DNA of 8,135 bases from Planctomycetaceae bacterium. GTDB taxonomy: Bacteria; Planctomycetota; Planctomycetia; Pirellulales; Thermoguttaceae. Shown here piece after piece: positions 1-6,195 of the stretch (positions are counted from its first letter, which is position 1; each line of letters opens with the position of its first letter). The notes below the pieces were generated by a model, which was given only the letters and a program-made list of their open reading frames with translations, had not been told where the DNA came from and ran no database searches. A program made the position numbers and the translations under genes. Location of the stretch: assembly GCA_031283825.1 (NCBI GenBank), contig JAITAZ010000575.1, positions 1 to 8,135 of the forward strand, written 5' to 3'.

Positions 1-2153
1 ATCGGCAACGTATCAATACTCCACTTGACATTATTCTGCGGCGTCAACTCTCCTCCGTTTGTGCTTGAGATATACTTCGCCCCAATCGGAATCGTTACCG
101 TCAAGTCAAGATTTTTCGCGTCCGCATTGCCTGAATTTTTTATCTTCACAATAAACTCCGCCGGAGAACCTACAAATTGCGTCTCCGCCGTTTCAACTTG
201 CATCGTAACTTCAGGACGCAAAATTTTTACCTTCTTCGCGATTTTTGCATTAACTCCGTAAGAACCGTTTGCCTGAATGTTAATATCAACGCTTCTCTGC
301 TGCTTGCCCGCCCACACGTCAACTGCAATCGCTTTTTCCTCGCCCGCTTTGATCAACGGAAACGTATGTTCTTTCATCGCCGAACCTGTTTCTAACAACT
401 CTAACTTAACTTTTTCCGCGTCGCCGCTGCCGATATTTCTCACAAAAAGCGTGTACGCAACTTGCGTCCCCCACATGATTTCATTCGGTCCTTGCAATTC
501 CATTTCAATTGCCGCTTCTTCGACTAAAATTGTCGTTGTTGCGTGCGGCTTGTGAAAATCGTAAAGAATTTTCAAGTCGATAACTTTTCGCTCTTGCGGA
601 GTGAGTAATAATTCTAGTAATTCTTCCTTGTTCGATTCAAGTTGACCAATAGTCCAGATGAAATCGCGCGAGCCGGATTTGGCATTTTCTTTTTTGATTT
701 CAGTTACGCCCGAACTTAACGCCGACAAAGAAAATTTTATCCAACTTGGAATCTCAATTGTCAACGTAACTTGTTCGGCAGACGCGCCGCCCTTGTTGCT
801 AACGCGAATTCGATACTTCGACTCGCGTCCGACAATAACCCGCGACTCGCCTTCCGTCTCGACTTCAATCAACGGACTAACGGTTAGCTTTCGTGATGAA
901 ATCGCCGCTTTTTGGTCGGCGGGTTGTCTGTTGCCGGACGAAACGTTAGCACCGATATGGGTTGAGTGTCCGGCAGTTTGATGAGACGGCGCAGCGGGAA
1001 TATTCCAACCTTTTACCAGATGATTACCAGAGGTTGCTACGCCGAGTTCGTCTTCGGTTCGATGTAAAGTTGTTCTTTCGTAAGGCGAGTTTTGACTCGA
1101 CGGCGAAAAAGGTTGACGATTACCGGCTTCGATGTTCCATGTTCCGCCGATGTTAGGTTCAAATTGTTCTTGGCGGTAGTTTGGTCGAGCGGGCGTCGTT
1201 CTTTGAAAATCATTGTATGTTGAATCGTCGTAAAAGTCTTGTGGTTCTCCGTTTGGTCGTGGCGCGGCGGGGTATGAATTTCTATCGATACGATTTGAGT
1301 AAGGATCGTTTTCGTTGCTGTTACGTTCAACATTTCGCATTGGGCTAAAAATTTCGTTTCGCATGACCATTAATCTTTCGTAAGAAGTTTTTTCTCCGTT
1401 GTTGTCGAAGTATCCATCGCCGATTGGTGCAACGCGGGCGGATTGACCTGTTCGGATCGGCAATGTCGGCGAGTTGACACGGCTAGGCGAATCGTTGCTT
1501 GGAGGGTCGTTGATCGTTGGAGCGTCAGGTTGTAAATCTTTCAGCGATACCGTCGCAGGTTTAGGCGGAGTAATCGGTTGAGCCGGAGCAATCGGACGAG
1601 TTCTGTTTATGTTGTTTGGATCGTTGTTGACATTATTTGTGTCGTCGTTATTTTCTTCTTCTGAATCGTCTCCTAATATTGTTCGTCGGATGCGTTCAAA
1701 TAGTCCGGCGGATTTTTTGGTTTCTTTTTGACCTAACGCATTGAAATAATAATCGTTATCGTTGCGTTGAATATTCTGTTTAGTTTGCTTATTATTCTGT
1801 TGAATGTTTTGTTGAATACTTTGTTGTTTATTTGTTTGAATATTCGCTGTAGAAACGTTTGAGTTACGAACTATAGGCGAGTTACTTTTCGACAATACAT
1901 TCGACGATGTAGGCGTTGTTGTAGAAATCGGCGGCGTAGAAGTAGAATTCGTAGCGGAATTATTAACGGAATTATTAGTTGTGTCGGAGTTGGTATAATT
2001 CATTGCGGAGGTTGAAACAGGTTGCGGCGGCAACGGCAACAGTTTGGGGGATTGGGCGAATGTCATCGGATTAAAAATATTCAACCCGAAAAGAATCGCA
2101 AAAATACCCGCAGCAAACTTGACGGAAATCAATTTAGTCAGGTAACGTTCCAT
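1..2153 (-). CDS. Secreted DUF11/CARDB-type repeat protein, partial (C-terminus beyond left edge)
   Basis: An uninterrupted reading frame of 717 codons starts at ATG 2153-2151 and runs off the left edge. A GTGAGGA ribosome-binding site (2168-2162) lies 8 bases before the ATG and supports this start. Residues 1-33 look like a signal peptide: basic start, hydrophobic core FAAGIFAILFGL, probable cleavage after TFA. Residues about 35-420 are low-complexity and probably disordered, rich in Asn, Gln, Ser, Pro and Thr, with a short acidic patch. From about residue 422 come beta-sandwich repeats of DUF11/CARDB type: roughly 422-535, 544-644 and 645 to the edge. Each carries a '.G....Y.i.V.N.G...A..v.l...iP' pattern. 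Such proteins are exported and thought to act in the cell envelope or in adhesion, and long versions are typical of Planctomycetes. The exact role is unknown. No catalytic motif is visible. Codon use changes near residue 425 (see findings). Confidence 0.85.
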   Translation of the reverse strand, partial: MERYLTKLISVKFAAGIFAILFGLNIFNPMTFAQSPKLLPLPPQPVSTSAMNYTNSDTTNNSVNNSATNSTSTPPISTTTPTSSNVLSKSNSPIVRNSNVSTANIQTNKQQSIQQNIQQNNKQTKQNIQRNDNDYYFNALGQKETKKSAGLFERIRRTILGDDSEEENNDDTNNVNNDPNNINRTRPIAPAQPITPPKPATVSLKDLQPDAPTINDPPSNDSPSRVNSPTLPIRTGQSARVAPIGDGYFDNNGEKTSYERLMVMRNEIFSPMRNVERNSNENDPYSNRIDRNSYPAAPRPNGEPQDFYDDSTYNDFQRTTPARPNYRQEQFEPNIGGTWNIEAGNRQPFSPSSQNSPYERTTLHRTEDELGVATSGNHLVKGWNIPAAPSHQTAGHSTHIGANVSSGNRQPADQKAAISSRKLTVSPLIEVETEGESRVIVGRESKYRIRVSNKGGASAEQVTLTIEIPSWIKFSLSALSSGVTEIKKENAKSGSRDFIWTIGQLESNKEELLELLLTPQERKVIDLKILYDFHKPHATTTILVEEAAIEMELQGPNEIMWGTQVAYTLFVRNIGSGDAEKVKLELLETGSAMKEHTFPLIKAGEEKAIAVDVWAGKQQRSVDINIQANGSYGVNAKIAKKVKILRPEVTMQVETAETQFVGSPAEFIVKIKNSGNADAKNLDLTVTIPIGAKYISSTNGGELTPQNNVKWSIDTLP

Positions 2154-2223
2154 TTCTGAAGTCCTCACTTTAAAACTCATGAAACTATTTGGGGGGAATA
2201 AAAATTACAAAAACTCGGTTAAA

Positions 2224-2250
2224 CAACCATTGATCGTTGATCAATGATTG
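2224..2250. promoter_or_regulatory. Small palindrome upstream of the secreted-protein gene
   Basis: CAACCATTGATC (2224-2235) and GATCAATGATTG (2239-2250) form a 12-bp dyad with one wobble position around a 3-base centre; the inner 8 bp are perfect. It lies 71-97 bases upstream of the minus-strand start codon. No T-run follows on either strand, so it is not a terminator. It could be an operator or a hairpin in the leader mRNA. Function is inferred from position only. Confidence 0.3.
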
Positions 2251-2477
2251 CTTACTGAATAGTTGTAAAACTCGACTTATTTTAACAATGTTAATTTGGA
2301 TAAAATGCGTCAAAATAAATCTGATAATCTAGTGAAATAAGGAAAAATACAAAATCTATTCATCTTAATCAATAAAACGAATACAGGTTTCATCTGATTA
2401 TATCGACTTTAATGACAATAGGGATTAGTTGACTTTTCAGATTATTCCGAATTTATTGAGAAAAACAGTTTTTTCTA

Positions 2478-2816
2478 AAATTCGGAATTCGGAATGCGGA
2501 ATTTTTTAAACGCGGATAATAAGGGGGATTTTTAAACGCGGATAATTCGGATTTGACAGATATTAGCGGATAGGCAAATGATGATTTCATATTATAGAAG
2601 TCAATAATTTTAAAAGGAGATAAAAGAGGGAAAGCAAGAAATTATTAAATACTAACTCTCAATAAATAAATCTAAATAAACAACAATATAATTTATTAAC
2701 TTTAAAATCATCATTTGCCTTATCCGCTAATATCCGTCAAATCCGCTATATCCGCGTTTAAAAAATCCCCCATTATCCGCGTTTAAAAATAATTCCGCGT
2801 TCCGCATTCCGAATTT
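2478..2816. repeat. Large imperfect inverted repeat, possible MITE-like element
   Basis: The left arm (about 2478-2588) and right arm (about 2706-2816) are imperfect reverse complements over roughly 110 bases, with a few small indels. The spacer of about 118 bases is very A+T-rich. Each arm contains, from outside in, a GGAATGCGGA segment, two direct copies of TAAACGCGGATA separated by a G-run, GGATTTGAC.GATATTAGCGGAT, and GGCAAATGATGAT at the inner end. Copies of the AACGCGGATA unit lie at 2533-2544 and around 2507-2518, and as complements at 2749-2760 and 2774-2785. No transposase and no clear target duplication are visible. The structure suits a non-autonomous mobile element or a palindromic intergenic repeat family; transcripts would fold into a very long hairpin. 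Confidence 0.6.
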
Positions 2817-2860
2817 CTCCTTGTGATTGTTATAGAGATTATAGTCGTTATAATTAGCGC

Positions 2861-3000
2861 GTTCCTTGTAATCGTATCTTTTGGGTAAAGTTGATCGGTA
2901 TAAAAACAACTTGTCGATAACCGATAAGATACGCCAAATTGTAACGACAAATTTATATTGCGAATTAGAATCGTAATAATTGTAGATTTGTCGTTTTTTT
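2861..3000 (+). ncRNA. Candidate structured small RNA or cheA leader
   Basis: A consensus TATAAT (2849-2854), with only a weak -35 region before it, could start a transcript near 2861. Two hairpins follow. The first has an outer stem CGTATCTT/AAGATACG (2873-2880 with 2926-2933) stacked directly on ATCGGT/ACCGAT (2894-2899 with 2920-2925). A competing stem AAGTTG/CAACTT (2888-2893 with 2907-2912) could form instead. The second is a perfect 10-bp stem (2943-2952 with 2986-2995) containing an inner 7-bp stem (2957-2963 with 2971-2977, one G-U) and followed by a T-run. The product would be about 140 bases. I recognise no known RNA family. It could be an independent small RNA or an attenuating leader of cheA. 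AT-rich DNA yields chance stems, so this is a hypothesis. Confidence 0.33.
2943..3000 (+). terminator. Terminator-like hairpin upstream of cheA
   Basis: AACGACAAAT (2943-2952) and ATTTGTCGTT (2986-2995) are perfect complements, and the T-run 2994-3000 follows at once. The 33-base interior can itself pair: ATTGCGA at 2957-2963 with TCGTAAT at 2971-2977. The T-run exists only in the plus-strand direction, so it would stop rightward transcription before cheA. No coding sequence lies upstream on this strand, which is why a small RNA or an attenuator is considered. Confidence 0.45.
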
Positions 3001-3086
3001 AGAATTTAAACTGCTTGCGATTTTATTTTTTTTGATTCGACTCGCGTTTAGAATTGTAAAGTTATAAAATCAAAGCAGCGTAACTC

Positions 3087-3120
3087 GTAACGAATTTTAT
3101 CAATTTCGATTATTCGTTAC
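3087..3120. promoter_or_regulatory. 8-bp inverted repeat just upstream of the cheA promoter
   Basis: GTAACGAA (3087-3094) and TTCGTTAC (3113-3120) are exact reverse complements separated by 18 bases. The right half-site ends 8 bases before the proposed -35 hexamer. Position and symmetry suit binding by a dimeric regulator, but no factor can be named. Confidence 0.3.
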
Positions 3121-3128
3121 AAAAATTA

Positions 3129-3157
3129 TTGATTGCGTTATACGCTCGTACTATAAA
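3129..3157 (+). promoter_or_regulatory. Probable sigma-70-type promoter of cheA
   Basis: TTGATT (3129-3134) and TATAAA (3152-3157) are separated by exactly 17 bases, close to the housekeeping consensus. Transcription would begin near 3164, giving a leader of about 55 bases before the cheA start at 3220. This is the best promoter match I found in front of cheA. Confidence 0.5.
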
Positions 3158-3219
3158 TTCGGCGGCTCTAACCGAAACCGAAACGAAAAGTACGGACAGT
3201 TTAAAAAGGGGAAATTCAA

Positions 3220-5970
3220 ATGGATATGTCTTTGATCGCAGAGTTCGTTCAGGAAGCTCGCGAATATATAGAGGAAATAGAACCTACATTGATCGAAATC
3301 AATAACGGTAGCGAAAGCGCAGCTGGCGCAGTCGATTCTGAACTGATTAACTCGGTATTCCGACTTTTTCACTCGATGAAAGGCGGCGCGGGATTTCTTG
3401 CTTTGGCAACTGTCGTTTCCGTAACGCACGAAGCCGAAACATTACTTGACAAAATCAGAAACGGAAAATTAAGCTTAACCGTACAAATCACCGCAACTCT
3501 GTGTAAAGCTCTCGACCTGTTCCGCGAAATGCTTGACCATATCGCAGATACAGGAAACGACGAAGGCTTCACCGCACCAGCATCCGCTATCATTACCGTA
3601 CTAAAAAAACACGTCGCAAACGAACCCGTTACCGAAAACGAACTCGCAAACCTACTCGCTGAAGTCGGAGGAAATATCCCAGATTCAATCAACGAAATAA
3701 ATTCAACTCCAACTCAAACGCAAGCTCAAACTCCGGCTCCGGCTAAATCGGCGACTCCTAAATCTGAATCCGACGATTTATCTTTCGACATTCTAAAAGA
3801 TGAACCAATCAAAACGCCAATTCCAATTTCAGAATTAAAATTCGATTCCACACAAGAATCAACTCCCGAACAAACGACTACTCCGACTTCAACTCCGACT
3901 CAAACTCCGACTTCAACTCCGACTCCGTCAACTCCGCCGAGTCAAGAATTAAACGCCGAAACGGAATTGACAACTCTACAACTTTCACCCGAAATGAGAC
4001 ACGGATTCGTCGCCGAAGCCACCGAACAACTCGACGCCGCCGAACAAGCTCTACTGCTCGTCCAAGACGAAACAACGCCAGACCCAACCGAACCGCTCAA
4101 AGATTTATTCAGATATATCCACAGTTTCAAAGGAAATTGCGGATTCATGGGACTAGTCGATTTAGAACATCTAAGCCACACAATGGAAACGCTGCTAGAT
4201 AATTTACGAAGCGGAACTATCAAACCAGACGCAAATATAATCGGAAAATTACTAGGAATGGTTGACATCTTACGCGAAGCGACAAAAGATATTGAAGAAG
4301 GCGGCTCGGCTCATGTCAAAGATTTACAATCGCACATCCAAACAATAAATACACTGATGGGATCAACTCCAACCACAACTTCAACCTCAACCCAAACGCC
4401 GACCTCAACTCCGACGCCGACCTCAACTTTGTCAACATCAACATCGCCGACAACTACGACTGTAACATCGACTCCAACGTCAACGTCTGTGCCGCCAGCA
4501 GCGGTAACTGCAACTCCAGCGCCGCCGACAATTGATACTTCTAAACAAGTGTCGTCTCCGCAACTTCAACTTTCCGACATTTTGCCGGCAGAGAAAGTTG
4601 CGTCTCAACATTTGTCGTCGTCAGCTGCAACAGGAACGGCGGCAGGAACAAGCGGCGCTGCCGGAGCTGCCGGAGCAAGTAGCGGGTCTAAAGCAAAACA
4701 AGACATCCGAGTCGATTTACATAAACTTGACATTTTGATCAATCTTGTCGGCGAGCTTGTGATTGCAGAGTCGATGGTAACGCGATGTCCGGCGGTGGCG
4801 CATGTCGAAGACGAATATTACAATCGAGCGAAACATCAGCTGCGGCGAATATGCGACGATTTACAAGACGTTGCAATGTCAGTTCGGATGATTCCGTTGT
4901 CGGCGACTTTTCGGAAGATGATTCGACTGGTTCATGATCTTGCGACGAAAACCGGCAAACGTATAAAGTTGAATCTTGTCGGCGAGGACACGGAAGTTGA
5001 CAAAACAGTAATCGAGCAGATAGCTGATCCGTTGGTTCATATTGTGCGAAACAGTTGTGATCACGGTGTCGAGTTGCCGGACGAGCGGATAAAAACGGGC
5101 AAGTCGGACACGGGAACGGTAACGCTTGAAGGTCGGCATGAAGGCGGCGAGGTGTGGATTATTATTAAAGACGACGGACGCGGTTTGAATAAAGAAAAAA
5201 TAATCGCGAAGGCGTTGGAGAAAGGACTTGTAGGAACTGATGTTCGTGATTGGTCGGATGATCGGGTTTTTAAGTTGATATTTGAACCCGGTTTTTCGAC
5301 GGCGGACAAGGTAACGGACGTTTCGGGTCGTGGTGTTGGGATGGACGTTGTCAAGAGGAACATTGAAAAGTTGAATGGTCGAATAGACATTGCGAGTAGA
5401 GCCGGCGAGGGTTCGACGTTCACGTTGCGGATACCGTTGACGCTTGCGATTGTGGATGCAATGTTGGTGCGGGTTGGCGATGGCAAATATATGATTCCGA
5501 CGTTATCGATTCGCGAGAGTTTAGTTCCGACAATGAAACAAGTTACAGTAACGCCGGAGGGTCGAGAGATTTTGCGTTTGCGTGAAGAGATGGTGCCGAT
5601 AATTCGTTTATATGACGTTTTTGAATGCAAGCCCGGCGCGGAGAGATTAAAAGATGGAATATTGATAGTAGCGGAGGATGGCGGACATTCGTTTGCGTTT
5701 TTTGTTGATGAGATTATTGGTCAGCAGCAGACAGTGATCAAGGGATTACCGGATTACATCGGCGAGGCGAATGGATTTTCTGGTTGCACGATATTGGGTG
5801 ATGGCACGGTGAGTTTAATAGTTGACGTAGGCGCGGTGAGTCAGATGTCTGGTTCGTATTCGGCGTCTCCGGTAAACAAGTTCCAGCTCTGGGAAGACAA
5901 TTTGGAATCTAACTCGCATCATGTTGACGTCTCATTCAACGATCTAGAAAGCGTAGTAGAAATGGCGTAA
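3220..5970 (+). CDS. cheA: Chemotaxis-type histidine kinase CheA with two Hpt domains
   Basis: CheA autophosphorylates a histidine in its Hpt domain and passes the phosphate to response regulators, normally under chemoreceptor and CheW control at the inner membrane. Domains in order: Hpt 1 (about 1-130, phosphohistidine H51 in FHSMKGGAGF); Thr/Pro/Ser linker (162-245); Hpt 2 (about 256-365, H301 in IHSFKGNCGF); a second such linker (382-447) then an Ala/Gly/Ser stretch to about 490; dimerisation domain from 495 (IRVDLHKLDILINLVGE); ATPase with N-box N611, D614, H615, G1 box DGRG (652-655), FEPGFST (688-694) and GRGVGMD (703-709); CheW-like domain about 748-885. A short extra tail follows. No CheY-binding P2 domain and no receiver domain are seen. 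At 916 residues it is longer than E. coli CheA (654), mainly from the second Hpt and the linkers. AAGGGG (3206-3211), 8 bases upstream, favours Met1 over Met3. No cheW, cheY, cheB, cheR or receptor gene is adjacent. Confidence 0.95.
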   Translation: MDMSLIAEFVQEAREYIEEIEPTLIEINNGSESAAGAVDSELINSVFRLFHSMKGGAGFLALATVVSVTHEAETLLDKIRNGKLSLTVQITATLCKALDLFREMLDHIADTGNDEGFTAPASAIITVLKKHVANEPVTENELANLLAEVGGNIPDSINEINSTPTQTQAQTPAPAKSATPKSESDDLSFDILKDEPIKTPIPISELKFDSTQESTPEQTTTPTSTPTQTPTSTPTPSTPPSQELNAETELTTLQLSPEMRHGFVAEATEQLDAAEQALLLVQDETTPDPTEPLKDLFRYIHSFKGNCGFMGLVDLEHLSHTMETLLDNLRSGTIKPDANIIGKLLGMVDILREATKDIEEGGSAHVKDLQSHIQTINTLMGSTPTTTSTSTQTPTSTPTPTSTLSTSTSPTTTTVTSTPTSTSVPPAAVTATPAPPTIDTSKQVSSPQLQLSDILPAEKVASQHLSSSAATGTAAGTSGAAGAAGASSGSKAKQDIRVDLHKLDILINLVGELVIAESMVTRCPAVAHVEDEYYNRAKHQLRRICDDLQDVAMSVRMIPLSATFRKMIRLVHDLATKTGKRIKLNLVGEDTEVDKTVIEQIADPLVHIVRNSCDHGVELPDERIKTGKSDTGTVTLEGRHEGGEVWIIIKDDGRGLNKEKIIAKALEKGLVGTDVRDWSDDRVFKLIFEPGFSTADKVTDVSGRGVGMDVVKRNIEKLNGRIDIASRAGEGSTFTLRIPLTLAIVDAMLVRVGDGKYMIPTLSIRESLVPTMKQVTVTPEGREILRLREEMVPIIRLYDVFECKPGAERLKDGILIVAEDGGHSFAFFVDEIIGQQQTVIKGLPDYIGEANGFSGCTILGDGTVSLIVDVGAVSQMSGSYSASPVNKFQLWEDNLESNSHHVDVSFNDLESVVEMA
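3874..3942 (+). repeat. ACTCCG-type simple-sequence tract in cheA linker 1
   Basis: This stretch is a degenerate tandem of ACTCCGACT and ACTCAA-like units encoding residues 219-241 (alternating Thr-Pro with Ser/Gln). It is part of a flexible linker between the two Hpt domains. Units differ mostly at synonymous positions, so it is not a perfect microsatellite, but unit number could vary between strains. Confidence 0.6.
4363..4560 (+). repeat. Thr/Pro/Ser-coding low-complexity tract in cheA linker 2
   Basis: Degenerate ACTCCG, TCAACC and ACGCCG units encode residues 382-447, almost entirely Thr, Ser and Pro. The tract lies between Hpt 2 and the dimerisation domain, where many CheA proteins have a tether that lets the phosphodonor domain reach the ATPase. 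Like linker 1 it uses C- and A-ending codons strongly. Confidence 0.6.
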
Positions 5971-5982
5971 AAAATAATAATT

Positions 5983-6010
5983 GACAAAATAATCAAGAAA
6001 GCAAAAAAAT
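5983..6010 (+). repeat. Short direct copy of the DUF3037 gene's 3' region, possible gene remnant
   Basis: These 28 bases, starting 13 bases after the cheA stop, match 7823-7851 inside the DUF3037 gene apart from one substitution and one missing base. Read in the matching frame they give DKIIKKAKKL and then a stop, against TKIIKEAKKL in the intact gene. After a gap both places continue into a palindromic element. The simplest reading is a decayed or duplicated 3' end of a DUF3037-type gene. The repeat is A-rich, so some chance contribution is possible. Confidence 0.4.
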
Positions 6011-6018
6011 TGTAATTA

Positions 6019-6181
6019 TTCAGCCGCAGCTTTTTAAGGGACGTTAGGGACAGGAGGGACATTGGGGACATCGTTGTTTACAATCGGAAATTAAAGACTC
6101 AAAAAAACGTTGCTCTTGAGTTTTTTTTCAATCAGATTTAAACCAAAATGTCCCTAACGTCCCTTAAAAAATGCGACTGAA
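6019..6181. repeat. Palindromic element, left copy (between cheA and the HipA-like gene)
   Basis: The left arm (6019-6052) and right arm (6149-6181) are near-perfect reverse complements of about 33 bases, running from TTCAG.CGCA at the outer end through AAGGGACGTTAGGGACA at the inner end. After the left arm come further GGGACA-like units (6053-6070). The centre is a terminator hairpin. Bases 6082-6105 are exactly complementary to 7959-7982 in the right copy, so the cores of the two copies lie in opposite orientation. Confidence 0.7.
6093..6128 (+). terminator. Intrinsic terminator of cheA inside the left palindromic element
   Basis: AAAGACTCAA (6093-6102) pairs with TTGAGTTTTT (6116-6125), with one G-U pair and a 13-base loop, and T residues run to 6128. 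It is the first convincing terminator after the cheA stop codon. A-residues on the 5' side mean it may also act weakly on the opposite strand. Confidence 0.6.
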
Positions 6182-6195
6182 TATTTGTAAAAAAT

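Larger units (their letters stand above)
2154..3219. other. Divergent intergenic region between the secreted-protein gene and cheA
   Basis: This AT-rich stretch has no credible protein gene. From left to right it holds the leader of the minus-strand gene, a small palindrome (2224-2250), about 220 bases of AT-rich sequence in which I see nothing definite (2251-2477), a large inverted repeat (2478-2816), a candidate structured RNA ending in a terminator-like hairpin (about 2861-3000), an 8-bp inverted repeat (3087-3120) and the likely cheA promoter (3129-3157). Confidence 0.7.

Noticed and set aside
25..981. Several plus-strand open frames (25-261, 177-395, 277-555, 658-981)
   Set aside because: They lie opposite the 717-codon minus-strand frame, which has a ribosome-binding site, a signal peptide and repeat domains. 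The plus-strand translations show no family features.
2478..2816. CRISPR array
   Set aside because: The repeated TAAACGCGGATA units are few, unevenly spaced and arranged as an inverted repeat, with no unique spacers of constant length and no cas gene.
2727..2909. 60-codon minus-strand open frame
   Set aside because: Much of it is the translated right arm of the large inverted repeat, giving a tail such as NADNGGFFKRGYSGFDGY. It has no convincing ribosome-binding site or homologous look.
3041..3219. tRNA gene or known riboswitch in front of cheA
   Set aside because: No cloverleaf, no TTCGANTC-type T-loop with matching acceptor stem, and no riboswitch core that I recognise.
3878..4268. Minus-strand open frames opposite the cheA linkers
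   Set aside because: Their Arg-, Ser- and Glu-rich repetitive translations are simply the complement of the ACTCCG-type linker repeats.
5061..5630. 189-codon minus-strand open frame inside cheA
   Set aside because: It is antisense to the most conserved ATPase and CheW-like part of cheA, and its Ser/Thr/Pro-rich translation is typical of a shadow frame.
5971..6020. AT-rich hairpin just after the cheA stop (AATAATT with AATTATT) as terminator
   Set aside because: The stem contains almost only A-T pairs with a bulge and lacks a T-run; the hairpin at 6093-6128 is a far better terminator.
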